A stretch of 64,000 nucleotides of DNA from Acinetobacter venetianus RAG-1 = CIP 110063 (GTDB lineage Bacteria; Pseudomonadota; Gammaproteobacteria; Pseudomonadales; Moraxellaceae): contig NZ_KB849556.1 in assembly GCF_000368585.1 (NCBI RefSeq), forward strand, positions 62,001 through 126,000, read 5' to 3'. Under the pieces are notes generated by a model. That model was given only the letters and a program-made list of their open reading frames with translations. It was not told the DNA's origin and searched no databases. Numbering within the stretch: position 1 is the first letter of the stretch; each line of letters starts with the position of its first letter. Positions 48,668 to 57,921 of this stretch are shown here, piece after piece. The position numbers and the translations under genes were made by a program.

Positions 48668-49540
48668 ATGCAAGCACAAGTCAAAACAGTCACAACGTCA
48701 GATCAGCAAACACTGTGTGTAAAAACATGGGGAGATGAGAAAAAAACGCCTTTAGTTTTAGTGCATGGCTATCCAGATAATCAGGAAGTTTGGGAACCAA
48801 TCATTGAAAAACTAATCAATGATTATTACGTGGTGACTTATGACGTGCGTGGTGCAGGCTTATCTTCAATTCCTAAGCGTATTAAAGACTATCGTTTGCC
48901 ACGCTTATCTTTAGACTTACAGGAAGTGGTTGATCAAGTGCTTCCGAATCGTAATTTCCATATGGCAGCCCATGATTGGGGTTCTTTGCAGTCATGGGAA
49001 TCTGCAACTGAGCCTAAGTTAAAAGGTCGTCTATTGTCTTATACAACGATTTCAGGACCGTGTTTAGATCATGCATCATTGTATTTGCGTGAGAAATTTA
49101 AATCAGCTCCAAGCAATGTGCTGAAAATGCTGACCAAATCATGGTATATCGGTGCTTTCCATTTACCTTTGGTTGCTCCAACTGTATGGACATTTTTTAG
49201 TCCAGAAAAATGGGGCAAGATTTTAAGTGGTTTAGAGAAGAAACAAAACTTACCTTTAAATGCAAATATTGTTGCCGATGGTAAATATGGAATTAACTTA
49301 TATCGAGCGAACTTTATTCCATCGCTGACTCAACCACGTCAGCGTTATGCGCAGTGTCCGGTTCAGGCGATTGTATTACGTCGTGATGCCTTTGTAAGCC
49401 CAGAATACATCACTGAATCCATGCCAAAATGGGTTGAAAAATTTGAATATGTTGAGCTAGATGCAAATCACTGGGCAGTACTCAGTCAGCCTGAAAAAAT
49501 TGCCGATTATATTCGCCAATTTATCGTGAAAAATGCATAA
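48668..49540 (+). CDS. Alpha/beta hydrolase, Asp-nucleophile type
   Basis: 290-residue alpha/beta hydrolase. The oxyanion motif is VLVHGYPDN, the nucleophile elbow AAHDWGSLQS carries Asp rather than Ser, as in epoxide hydrolases and haloalkane dehalogenases, and the C-terminal catalytic His is in DANHWAVLSQP. I start at ATG 48668, 6 nt after GGGA; an earlier ATG at 48656 is possible. The substrate is unknown. Similar proteins are often annotated only as alpha/beta hydrolase or epoxide-hydrolase-like. Confidence 0.85.
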   Translation: MQAQVKTVTTSDQQTLCVKTWGDEKKTPLVLVHGYPDNQEVWEPIIEKLINDYYVVTYDVRGAGLSSIPKRIKDYRLPRLSLDLQEVVDQVLPNRNFHMAAHDWGSLQSWESATEPKLKGRLLSYTTISGPCLDHASLYLREKFKSAPSNVLKMLTKSWYIGAFHLPLVAPTVWTFFSPEKWGKILSGLEKKQNLPLNANIVADGKYGINLYRANFIPSLTQPRQRYAQCPVQAIVLRRDAFVSPEYITESMPKWVEKFEYVELDANHWAVLSQPEKIADYIRQFIVKNA

Positions 49541-49616
49541 ATAAAAATCAACTGACAGCAATCGCAGAATTTAAACTCTGTTAGAATGACGCCCTCGTTT
49601 CATTTAGTTCAAAGTT

Positions 49617-50981
49617 ATGTTCGCGATTATTGCAGCGGTTGCTGTCATGTTCGGCCTTTCATTGGGGCGAGTTCCAGTTGTTTTTGCACTTGTAATTGGA
49701 GCTTTAACGGGAGGTTTGTTAGCAGGCCTAGGGGTACAAGGTACGTTAGACGCATTTAATAATGGTCTGGGCGGCGGTGCGCAAATTGCACTTGCTTATG
49801 GCGTGCTTGGTGCTTTTGCTTTGGCACTTGCTCGTTCTGGTTTACCTGATTTACTTGCTTATAAATTAGTTAAAAGTCTTAAAAATGATGCAGATATTCG
49901 TGCTCAGAAGAAGGTGAAATTTCTCATTTTTCTTACAGTTGGCGCGGCTGCGGTGGCATCGCAAAATGTCATTCCAGTACACATTGCATTTATTCCAGTT
50001 TTGATTCCACCGTTATTGATTGTTTTCAACCATCTACGTTTAGACCGTAGAGCGATTGCGTGTGTGCTAACTTTTGGCTTAGTTGCAACGTATATGTTCT
50101 TGCCTATGGGATTTGGTGCGATCTTCTTAAATGATATTTTAGCGCACAATATTAACCATTTTGGTCAAAGCTACGGTTTCCATATCAGCAACGATCAAAT
50201 TCCTCGAGCAATGTTGATTCCTGTCTCTGGAATGTTCTTGGGGATGTTAACAGCGGTTTTTATTAGCTATCGTAAGCCGCGAGATTATCAAGACAAAGCA
50301 TTGCATAACGTTGCTCGTAGCATCGTGGGTGAAATGACACAAGAACAACAAGCACCACAGATTGCAAAGTTCACGTTATTCATGGCTGCATTTGCGATTC
50401 TCGCTACGATTGTTGTACAGCTTTATTCAGACTCAATGATCGTCGCGGGCTTAGTTGGTGTGGCGATCTTGAGTTGTGCTGGAATCTTTAAATGGAAAGA
50501 AGCTGATGATGTGATCGTGACAGGTATGCGCATGATGGCACTGGTTGGTTTTACTATGATTGCTGCCCAAGGTTTTGCCGCAGTTATTGAAGCAACCAAT
50601 CAGGTTCCTGAGCTTGTGAAAGCTACAGCTGGCTGGATTGGGGATAGTAAAGCCTTAGCTGCTTTTGTCATGCTTTTGGTCGGTCTGTTGATCACACTCG
50701 GTATTGGTTCTTCATTTTCTACTGTACCGATCTTAGCCATTATGTATGTGCCATTATGTTTGCAGTTTGGTTTTAGCCCGATGGCAACGATTGCAATCAT
50801 CGGAACTGCTGCTGCATTGGGTGATGCAGGCTCTCCAGCTTCAGATTCAACTCTTGGACCAACATCGGGTTTGAATATGGATGGTCAACATGATCATATG
50901 AGGGATAGCGTTGTACCTACCTTTTTGCATTTCAACATACCATTGATCATTTTTGGTTGGATTGCTGCAATGGTTTTATAA
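49617..50981 (+). CDS. Na+/H+ antiporter family membrane carrier (YuiF-like)
   Basis: 454-residue polytopic inner-membrane protein with about 12 hydrophobic segments, of the NhaC-like Na_H_antiporter family: NNGLGGGAQIALAYGVLGAF near the N-terminus and LGDAGSPASDSTLGPTSGLN near the C-terminus match this family. Bacillus YuiF-type members have been linked to histidine or other amino-acid transport, so the substrate is uncertain. No clear ribosome-binding site precedes the ATG. A terminator follows. Confidence 0.85.
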   Translation: MFAIIAAVAVMFGLSLGRVPVVFALVIGALTGGLLAGLGVQGTLDAFNNGLGGGAQIALAYGVLGAFALALARSGLPDLLAYKLVKSLKNDADIRAQKKVKFLIFLTVGAAAVASQNVIPVHIAFIPVLIPPLLIVFNHLRLDRRAIACVLTFGLVATYMFLPMGFGAIFLNDILAHNINHFGQSYGFHISNDQIPRAMLIPVSGMFLGMLTAVFISYRKPRDYQDKALHNVARSIVGEMTQEQQAPQIAKFTLFMAAFAILATIVVQLYSDSMIVAGLVGVAILSCAGIFKWKEADDVIVTGMRMMALVGFTMIAAQGFAAVIEATNQVPELVKATAGWIGDSKALAAFVMLLVGLLITLGIGSSFSTVPILAIMYVPLCLQFGFSPMATIAIIGTAAALGDAGSPASDSTLGPTSGLNMDGQHDHMRDSVVPTFLHFNIPLIIFGWIAAMVL

Positions 50982-50998
50982 AAATTAAAACTGTATTT

Positions 50999-51024
50999 AG
51001 GCTCTATTTATAGAGCCTTTTTTA
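50999..51024 (+). terminator. Terminator of the antiporter gene
   Basis: The perfect 8-bp stem AGGCTCTA / TAGAGCCT with a 4-nt loop is followed by a T-run. Confidence 0.85.
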
Positions 51025-51436
51025 TTGATTGAGAAATACATCACAGAAAAGTGTTTTTTAATAATCTTGATATCAAAATAAAAATATAGGCATGACATTT
51101 TTTGTCTGTTTATTAATCTATTTGTATAATGCTGTCATTTTATTATTTTAAGATTAAATTATATTTTTAAGTATTTTAAAATGTATTATTTAAAATAACT
51201 TTACTATTTTGGTTGGATATTTAAAGTATACAAAAAAGCTAGGTTTTATAGTGATTTAACTTTACTTAATTTGTCAGAATTATTAATTATTACATAATTT
51301 TACAAATATAAATTTATATTATTCAATATTTTATAAAAATAAATAAAATGGTCGGAATTTATGTGTATTGCATAATGTAAAAATACATGTCTATTATTAT
51401 GCACAAGATCAATAATTTGTTAATGAGGTTGTTTAA
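51025..51436. other. AT-rich region upstream of ompW-like gene
   Basis: About 410 bp of strongly A/T-rich DNA without a credible coding frame. A possible promoter, TTGTCA (51271-51276) and CATAAT (51293-51298) with a 16-bp spacer, would give a leader of roughly 130 nt. The composition suggests an H-NS-type target. Confidence 0.45.
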
Positions 51437-52021
51437 ATGTTAAAGAAAGCGCTCGTTATTGCTTTGCTGGGATTATCTTCAACTGCTTTTGCAGGTGGTT
51501 TTCAAGTTAAGGTCGGTGCAAGTTTAATTGATCCAACAGCGGATACTACACTTGCTCCAGGTGCAACTGTGAAAGGGGATCACGAGTTTGCATTTACGCC
51601 ATCTGTTGAATATTTCTTCGGAGATACTCCTTTTTCTGCTGAGCTATTATTAGCTAATCCAATCAACCATGATGTACTTTTAAATGGTGATAAAGTTGCT
51701 AGTGTTCGTCAGTTACCACCAACAATTACAGCAAAATATAACTTCAAAAACTCAACTCGTTTTACACCTTATATTGGTGTAGGTGGTACGGCTTTTATTG
51801 CATGGCATGAGAAAGGCGTAGCCGATGATGTGAAAAATACCTACGGTTTTGCTGGTCAGCTTGGTTTCAACTTCCAGCCAGCAGATGCGAAAAATTGGGG
51901 CGTATATATGGATGTTCGTTATGCGGATATCAGTCCTGAAGTGAAGCTTGTAGATGGGACTAAATTTGATTTAGATCTTAATCCAGTCGTTTACACACTA
52001 GGTTATAGCTACAAATTCTAA
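51437..52021 (+). CDS. ompW: OmpW-family outer-membrane protein
   Basis: 194 residues: signal peptide (cleavage after STAFA), then an eight-strand beta-barrel pattern ending in aromatic YSYKF. Conserved OmpW features include VKVGASLIDPTAD, LPPTITAKYNF and FTPYIGVGGTAF. OmpW proteins are small channels for hydrophobic molecules, and in some species are regulated by iron, oxygen or salt. Preceded by a long AT-rich leader and followed by its own terminator. Confidence 0.9.
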   Translation: MLKKALVIALLGLSSTAFAGGFQVKVGASLIDPTADTTLAPGATVKGDHEFAFTPSVEYFFGDTPFSAELLLANPINHDVLLNGDKVASVRQLPPTITAKYNFKNSTRFTPYIGVGGTAFIAWHEKGVADDVKNTYGFAGQLGFNFQPADAKNWGVYMDVRYADISPEVKLVDGTKFDLDLNPVVYTLGYSYKF

Positions 52022-52040
52022 GCTCAACCTAACCTTAAAG

Positions 52041-52067
52041 AAACCTCACGAAACGTGAGGTTTTTTT
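52041..52067 (+). terminator. Terminator of ompW-like gene
   Basis: AACCTCACG-AAA-CGTGAGGTTTTTTT, a strong intrinsic terminator. Confidence 0.9.
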
Positions 52068-52149
52068 CAATTTAAATATAAAAAGAAACAAGGAATCTTC
52101 ATTTCGTTTTGTATGCTGAAAAGAATGAAAAGTCATTCAGGGAAAAGTG

Positions 52150-52503
52150 ATGCGACAAAAAGTCATTTATTCAGCCACACTCTTGGTTTCTAGTTTATTG
52201 ATGTCAAATACGCATGCTGCCAGCTTTTCGTGTAAGGCTGCAAAATTAAAAGCCGAACAGAAAATCTGCTATACGCTCGTTTTAAATGATGCAGATGTTC
52301 GACTTGCGACGACCTATCAGATTGTTTTACATGCTTTACCAATGGGCGGACGTGATGCAGAAAAAGATCAGCAATTTAAATGGTTAAAGCAAAGAAATGC
52401 TTGTGGTTCGAATACTCAATGTATTCAAAGAGCTTATCAACAGCGTCAGCAACAATTAGATCTGTTGTTACAGGAACGCGTACTAAGTCATGGTCCTTTT
52501 TGA
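52150..52503 (+). CDS. LprI-like secreted protein
   Basis: 117 residues with a signal peptide (to about THAA), then the LprI N-terminal-domain pattern FSCKAAKLKAEQKICYTLVLND ... WLKQRNACGSNTQCIQRAY, with four Cys likely forming two disulfides. The domain is named after a mycobacterial lysozyme inhibitor; many proteobacterial members have no proven function. ATG 52150 follows AGGG by 7 nt. Periplasmic location is inferred. Confidence 0.78.
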   Translation: MRQKVIYSATLLVSSLLMSNTHAASFSCKAAKLKAEQKICYTLVLNDADVRLATTYQIVLHALPMGGRDAEKDQQFKWLKQRNACGSNTQCIQRAYQQRQQQLDLLLQERVLSHGPF

Positions 52504-52543
52504 TTGATTCGATTGTTAAATGTTAAAAAATAAGCAAACAAGG

Positions 52544-52571
52544 ATTGAAAAATCGTAGAGATACACCATTC
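52544..52571 (+). promoter_or_regulatory. Candidate sigma-32 heat-shock promoter of htpG
   Basis: ATTGAAA (52544-52550) and CACCATTC (52564-52571) are separated by 13 bp, close to the sigma-32 consensus CTTGAAA-N11-16-CCCCATNT, 45 bp before the htpG ATG. Confidence 0.6.
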
Positions 52572-52615
52572 ATAAATCATTCTAATTTGATAAGTCTCAA
52601 AATAAGGAGTGATTT

Positions 52616-54535
52616 ATGAGTGAACAAGCATCACAAAATTATAGTTTCCAAGCTGAAGTTGCTCAGTTATTGCATTTAGTGACGCATTCTCTCTATTCAA
52701 ACCCTGAAATTTTCTTACGTGAATTAATCTCAAATGCCTCTGATGCATGTGACAAATTACGTTTTGAAGGAATTAATCATCCTGAATATTATGAAAATGA
52801 TCCTGATTTGCATGTACGGGTAACGCTAGATAAAGACAATAAAACACTCACCATTTCAGATAATGGGATTGGTTTAAGCCAGCAAGAAGCGATTGATAAC
52901 CTTGGAACAATTGCAAAATCAGGCACCAAAGACTTTATGTCGAAATTAACAGGTGATCAAAAAGCAGATGCACAATTGATTGGTCAGTTTGGTGTAGGTT
53001 TTTATTCTGGTTTTATTGTTGCTGACAAAATCACTGTTGAATCTCGTCGTGCGGGTGCAGATGCGGCTGAAGGTGTACGTTGGATTAGTGGTGGAACTGG
53101 TGAGTTTGAAGTCCAAACGATTGATAAAACCACACGTGGAACAGATATCATCCTCCATTTACGCGATGATGCGCTTGAGTATCTAGAATCGTGGAAAGTG
53201 AAGCAGATCATTAATAAATATTCTGACCATATTAGCTTGCCAATTGAAATGCAAAAAGAAGTTTGGCAAGAGGAAGAGGTTGCTGAGGGTGAAGAACCTA
53301 AAGGCGGCCAAATGGTCAAGACTGACGAATGGGAAGCGATTAACTCTGCGAGTGCGTTGTGGACACGCAGTAAAAATGAAATCACTGATGAGCAATATAT
53401 CGAGTTCTACAAGAATTTAAGCCATGATTTTGCTGAGCCTTTGGCGTGGGCGCATAATCGTGTTGAAGGTAGTACTGAATATACTCAATTGCTTTATATT
53501 CCAAGCCAAGCGAAACAAGATTTGTTTACTCGTGAGGCGAAAGCAGGCATTAAGCTCTATGTGAAGCGTGTCTTCATCATGGATGAAGCAGATAACCTCA
53601 TTCCAAACTATTTACGCTTTGTACAGGGTGTCGTGGATAGCGCTGACTTACCGCTGAACGTGAGCCGTGAATTGCTACAAGAGAGCCGTGATGTTAAAAC
53701 GATTCGTGAAGGAAATGCACGCCGTGTTTTAACCTTGATTGATGGTTTAGCTAAATCGGAAGATGAAAAAGACCAAGAGAAATTCAAAACGTTCTATAGT
53801 GAATTTGGTTCAGTGTTGAAAGAAGGCCTAGGTGAAGACTTTGGTAATCGTGAACGTATTTTAAAATTATTACGTTATGCAACATCTACCAATGATGAGA
53901 TCACCACATCTTTTGCTGAATATAAAGCGCGCATGAAAGAAGGGCAAAAAGCAATCTATTATGTGACTGCTGATAGTCTAACTGCTGCGAAGAACTCACC
54001 ACAACTTGAACTATTCAAGAAAAAAGGTATTGAAGTGCTTTTAATGGCAGACCGAGTTGATGAATGGGCAATGAATTTTGTCAATGAATTTGACGGTACG
54101 CCATTACAAAACGTGTCAAAAGGTGCGGTTGATTTGGGAGACTTACAAGATGCTGATGAGAAAAAAGCACTTGAAGAAGCTGCTGAGCAATTCAAACCTG
54201 TTGTTGATCGTTTAACCACTTCATTGAAAGATAAAACCAAAGAAGTACGTGTAACCACGCGATTAGTTGATTCACCAGCGTGTTTGGTTACGAGTGAAGG
54301 TGAGTTATCGCCACAACTAATCCGTATGCTGAAGCAAGCTGGTCAGGCGGTACCAGAAATTAAACCGACTTTGGAAATCAACCCAGAGCATCCACTGGTG
54401 AAAAAATTGGAAAGCTCTGCGCAGTTTGATGATCTTGCAAATGTGATTTTTGATCAAGCTGTGATTGCAGAAGGTGGTTTGCCCGAAGATCCTGCAGCTT
54501 ATGTGAAGCGCATTAATAGTTTATTGATGAAATAA
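52616..54535 (+). CDS. htpG: Molecular chaperone HtpG (Hsp90)
   Basis: Cytoplasmic Hsp90 homologue of 639 residues. The N-terminal GHKL ATPase domain shows [17 protein letters not shown], the ATP-binding [10 protein letters not shown] and [16 protein letters not shown]. The middle domain has [18 protein letters not shown], and a C-terminal dimerisation domain completes it. GGAGTG precedes the ATG, and a sigma-32-like promoter lies upstream. Single gene with its own terminator. Confidence 0.98.
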   Translation: MSEQASQNYSFQAEVAQLLHLVTHSLYSNPEIFLRELISNASDACDKLRFEGINHPEYYENDPDLHVRVTLDKDNKTLTISDNGIGLSQQEAIDNLGTIAKSGTKDFMSKLTGDQKADAQLIGQFGVGFYSGFIVADKITVESRRAGADAAEGVRWISGGTGEFEVQTIDKTTRGTDIILHLRDDALEYLESWKVKQIINKYSDHISLPIEMQKEVWQEEEVAEGEEPKGGQMVKTDEWEAINSASALWTRSKNEITDEQYIEFYKNLSHDFAEPLAWAHNRVEGSTEYTQLLYIPSQAKQDLFTREAKAGIKLYVKRVFIMDEADNLIPNYLRFVQGVVDSADLPLNVSRELLQESRDVKTIREGNARRVLTLIDGLAKSEDEKDQEKFKTFYSEFGSVLKEGLGEDFGNRERILKLLRYATSTNDEITTSFAEYKARMKEGQKAIYYVTADSLTAAKNSPQLELFKKKGIEVLLMADRVDEWAMNFVNEFDGTPLQNVSKGAVDLGDLQDADEKKALEEAAEQFKPVVDRLTTSLKDKTKEVRVTTRLVDSPACLVTSEGELSPQLIRMLKQAGQAVPEIKPTLEINPEHPLVKKLESSAQFDDLANVIFDQAVIAEGGLPEDPAAYVKRINSLLMK

Positions 54536-54542
54536 ATGATTA

Positions 54543-54571
54543 AAAAAACCTCTGATTCGTCAGAGGTTTTT
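54543..54571. terminator. Terminator of htpG
   Basis: AAAAACCTCTGA-TTCG-TCAGAGGTTTTT, nearly symmetric, 8 bp after htpG; it can also serve the convergent gene at 54618. Confidence 0.88.
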
Positions 54572-54617
54572 CTTATGGATAAATGTAAAGTTATCCACAG
54601 TTTCGTTGCTTATTTCA

Positions 54618-55748
54618 TCAGAACAATGTTTCTAAGCGGACAAATGTACTCACATAATGATTCCGATCTTCTCGGTGATCATTGAAATAATTTAAATCGC
54701 CTTGAACAAAAAACCATTCACGCCAAAGCGGTTGTCTCCAAGAAACAAAAGGCCCCCAACTGTTTAAGCGCAGGTCATTATTGTTGTAATAACCACCTGT
54801 ATAGATACCATAGTTAAATTTGTTGTTGGCAAAGAATTGGTGCTGACGAAATATTCGGTTATCCCATCGTAAGTCATCATCTTGATCATCTGCATAGGTG
54901 AGGCTGAGTTGATCTGATAAAAAGGGTTCATTCGGACGAGCATGGATGAGTTCTAAATTGGTTCTAAGATAGTTTTCGCTTTGGCTGCCATAGCGATAGA
55001 TTTGCTCAGCATTAAAACGGAAATCATTTTCTAAATCCCAATATTTTTTCGCGCGTAAGCGTAAGTAAATGTCATCCCCTGAACGTATACCGATATCTGC
55101 ATCTGTTTCAAACGGAAGTTTTTTCGAAAAGTTCGACCAGCGTAATGCAATGGATCCATTGTTATCACGTGTTTGTTTTGAATCAAATTTTTTGTCTGGG
55201 TCCTGATTTGGTTGGGTGTTAGTATTGGCAATATTATTATCAAATTCATCATCTAGTGAATCATCACCGAAGACTAAGCTAAATCTTTTCTCTAATGTGG
55301 GAAGCTTAATTTTTCCTCGAATACGAGGTTTGACTTCATATCCATCATATTCGTTCCAATAGTTATCCAACATAAAACGAATCGTTGCAGAAGCAGGTTT
55401 GTCAGGATCAACATCGCCAAACCAATCATCAATTTTCACAGAAGTGCGATCTGCCCAATTGCGAATATCTCGCTGTTTTCGATCTACCCAAGTTTTCTCC
55501 TCAGTCTCAGACATTGGCGGTACATTAGGTTGATTAGATTGTTCAGGGAGTATCGTTGGGGTTGCATCAACCCATTTGGGAATATAGTTCAGAACGCTTT
55601 CAGAGCTTTTATTCTGCGTCTCTTGAGTATCATTTTGCGAATCAGGAGTGGTTTCATCAGCAGCGTAAGTCACATTAATTGACCCAAGCGAAAGTGCCAA
55701 AATGCTGTAAAAAAGATGAGCAGGTACCGTTTTTTGGAAAATATTCAT
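54618..55748 (-). CDS. Predicted outer-membrane beta-barrel protein, unknown function
   Basis: 376 residues: signal peptide (cleavage near VTYA), an acidic Gln/Asn/Thr-rich stretch, a conserved helical segment (DRKQRDIRNWADRTSVKIDD), and a C-terminal half of alternating hydrophobic/polar strands ending RLETLF, as for outer-membrane barrels. Asp-rich loops such as DDSLDDEF and YADDQDDDLRW could bind cations. I do not recognise a named family. ATG 55748 is chosen because it starts a clear signal peptide; the frame extends to 55835. It lies downstream of the unknown gene at 55926, 177 bp apart. Confidence 0.8.
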   Translation of the reverse strand: MNIFQKTVPAHLFYSILALSLGSINVTYAADETTPDSQNDTQETQNKSSESVLNYIPKWVDATPTILPEQSNQPNVPPMSETEEKTWVDRKQRDIRNWADRTSVKIDDWFGDVDPDKPASATIRFMLDNYWNEYDGYEVKPRIRGKIKLPTLEKRFSLVFGDDSLDDEFDNNIANTNTQPNQDPDKKFDSKQTRDNNGSIALRWSNFSKKLPFETDADIGIRSGDDIYLRLRAKKYWDLENDFRFNAEQIYRYGSQSENYLRTNLELIHARPNEPFLSDQLSLTYADDQDDDLRWDNRIFRQHQFFANNKFNYGIYTGGYYNNNDLRLNSWGPFVSWRQPLWREWFFVQGDLNYFNDHREDRNHYVSTFVRLETLF

Positions 55749-55925
55749 AATGAAAACTTTTATATTGTTCTTAGTATCAATTTTGATTATTTCATCAATA
55801 AAATCAATACCAAGACACAAAAAGCAGCAATTCATTCATTTGGGTTTACAAGAAAAATGTATTCGCCAAAAAAGAAAAGTCATCAGCAAAATTTTGATGA
55901 TGACTTACGTATTATATTAAGTAGA

Positions 55926-57341
55926 TCATGATAGATCTGAATTTTCTAAAGCTTGATATAAATCATTGACGGAAATAGGTTGAGCAAGGCTGCTAATCAC
56001 TTGACGAATTAATTGCCATGTATAGCCATCAGTACGATCAAGCAATAGGTAAGGATAAGCTTGATCTTCGGCAGATAACTTAATCCGTTCTGCACCATGG
56101 ATGACACGAATCTTTTGATGCTCTTTGAGTAAAATAACAGGAGTTAAAAAGTTCGCTGCTGTTTCCTCAAAAGGAATAAACTTTTTCGTGTTAATAAATG
56201 ATACTGGAATATATGGGTACGCTTCTTCATTTCGTTGCCAAACTTGTGCACCGTTCATAATGCATTCATTAAAAAGTGTTTCATGCTGGTGATAAAACTT
56301 TTTAAATGTCGTCCAAGTGGTTTGATGAATTGAGCTTGTTCTAGTATGACGTTGGTCTGTATATGCTTGTAGCACTGTAATCGCATAGTCGACACTATGC
56401 GTACCAATTAGAACCACATAATGTGAAAACTGACCTTGTTCGTAAAGTTGTTCCGCAATGAAAATTTGAGCGGTTCCCCAGTGCGGTTGCTCATCATTTT
56501 CTGCTTTTAAATAGAGCCAATCAATTTTGATATTTTGATTAATTTCATCATGTAGCTCTACACGATACAAGGATGGGTATAATTTAGGATCTACGCGCTC
56601 TAGGCGGCATAATAAGCCATCTAAATTAAAATCTTTGAGTGCAACAGGCTTCGCTTTATTAATATTTGCAACAGAAGGTGAGTTTTGTCTAAAGCTTGGT
56701 CTAGGACGTGTTGCCGTGACTGTACTTGAATTACTCGAAGGCGTTACAGGTTGAATTTTTTCTTGAATAATCGCTTCGAGTTGTGACTCAAAGTTTGCAG
56801 TTTCTTTACGTAATAATGAGAGTTGTTCTTGAGCAGAAAGCGTTGTCGGCATTTCGTTGTGAGCTTCTAAAACTGGAATGATGGTTTTTAATTCCTCATC
56901 AGTTCGAATAAATTCACGACTATGCTTTTTTAACCATTCAAGCGCTTCTTGAGTTGAGGTCATCCATGGACTTTTTAAGAATGATAATGATGGACGAATG
57001 ACCCATATTTGCCAATGCTGTGATTGACGTAGAGCAGCCCAACCCATATCTGCTGAAGCAAATAAGGCACTTTCAACTTTTCCCATAAAATTATAGGTTC
57101 CTCGATAGGTCATTGAGAAACCATAATCTTCCAAATCTTGTTTTGAAAATTCTTCTTGTTGCATAAATTCTTTAAAAGCCGTTAGTTCATCCTGAAACAG
57201 TGGGTCATTGCATGACGCACAGATATCTTTGATTCGTTGTTTCGATTTTGCAATTTCAAAAAGTGAAGCTTTATTATCATTGAGGCCAACGATCAAATGT
57301 TTGAGCTCGTCAACCAATAGTGCTTTCTCTAATACGTCCAT
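55926..57341 (-). CDS. Conserved protein of unknown function
   Basis: 471-residue soluble protein without signal peptide or membrane segment. The N-terminal part (to about 190) is helical, followed by a Ser/Thr/Pro linker (VTPSSNSSTVTATRPRPS) and a compact C-terminal half with aromatic-rich blocks (WTTFKKFYHQHETLFNECI, AQVWQRNEEAYPYIPVSF). The segment FLTPVILLKEHQKIRVIHG plus AERI vaguely recalls ParB/sulfiredoxin-like cores, but not enough to name it. It is coupled to the 61-residue gene upstream (11-bp gap). The start is ATG 57341. Function unknown. Confidence 0.75.
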   Translation of the reverse strand: MDVLEKALLVDELKHLIVGLNDNKASLFEIAKSKQRIKDICASCNDPLFQDELTAFKEFMQQEEFSKQDLEDYGFSMTYRGTYNFMGKVESALFASADMGWAALRQSQHWQIWVIRPSLSFLKSPWMTSTQEALEWLKKHSREFIRTDEELKTIIPVLEAHNEMPTTLSAQEQLSLLRKETANFESQLEAIIQEKIQPVTPSSNSSTVTATRPRPSFRQNSPSVANINKAKPVALKDFNLDGLLCRLERVDPKLYPSLYRVELHDEINQNIKIDWLYLKAENDEQPHWGTAQIFIAEQLYEQGQFSHYVVLIGTHSVDYAITVLQAYTDQRHTRTSSIHQTTWTTFKKFYHQHETLFNECIMNGAQVWQRNEEAYPYIPVSFINTKKFIPFEETAANFLTPVILLKEHQKIRVIHGAERIKLSAEDQAYPYLLLDRTDGYTWQLIRQVISSLAQPISVNDLYQALENSDLS

Positions 57342-57352
57342 TGCCTGTTTCC

Positions 57353-57538
57353 TTAGAGATAGGCTTGAGCCTGTTTTAAATAATGAATCAGTACTACATT
57401 TACAGCATTTTCGAGCAATTTATATTCAGTTGTAGTCGTCAGAGTATGCTGATGCGCTAATGCTACAAGCTGTTTTATACAAATATGTTCAGGCTGAACT
57501 TGACCACTCAATAAGGCTTGTAACTCTTGCATTTCCAT
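57353..57538 (-). CDS. Small hypothetical protein, operon partner
   Basis: 61 residues, helical, no signal or membrane segment: begins MEMQELQALLSGQVQPEHIC and ends HYLKQAQAYL. Its stop lies 11 bp before the start of the 471-residue gene, indicating one transcript. I recognise no family. Real coding status is supported by the close spacing and typical amino-acid composition, not by homology. Confidence 0.6.
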   Translation of the reverse strand: MEMQELQALLSGQVQPEHICIKQLVALAHQHTLTTTTEYKLLENAVNVVLIHYLKQAQAYL

Positions 57539-57921
57539 AACAAAAGATTGTCACTTTATGACGATTATAGAAGAAATATAGGCAAAATCTAGAGAACGTC
57601 AATTGGTAGAGAATCTCATTTGAGGATTCTAAATCGAGATGTTGATCATGTTTTATTGGTAAAATAAAAACACTTTAAAAGAATGAATCGGATAATTAGA
57701 TGGTACTGTAAAAATACATCTATAAATTTATAAGCAGCTTGTGATTTCGTTCACAAATCAACTAGCTAAAAGTTGAGCAATAAGCTCATGAACTTTGTTA
57801 CAGGATTTTTTGGCTGAGATAGGCGGTATTTTTTTAAAGATAATTGGTTTAAATCAACAAATTAAGTTCTATAAAGAATGAGCTCTATCTAACGATAAAA
57901 CTCATCTGTAGGTTTAATTAT
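57539..57921. other. Intergenic region without recognised gene
   Basis: About 380 bp of A/T-rich DNA. A TATAAT-like -10 on the minus strand (57569-57564) may serve the small gene at 57538. A weak imperfect hairpin (AGAATC ... GATTCT) lies near 57609-57630. No other feature is evident. Confidence 0.4.

Noticed and set aside
55716..55931. Plus-strand frame of 71 codons opposite the gap between two minus-strand unknown genes
   Set aside because: Overlaps the 5' end of the barrel gene, lacks a ribosome-binding site and has Lys/Ser-biased AT-rich composition typical of chance frames.
55926..57341. ParB or sulfiredoxin-like domain in the 471-residue protein
   Set aside because: Only a short segment resembles the family and the expected DNA- or nucleotide-binding motifs are not seen; not enough for a call.
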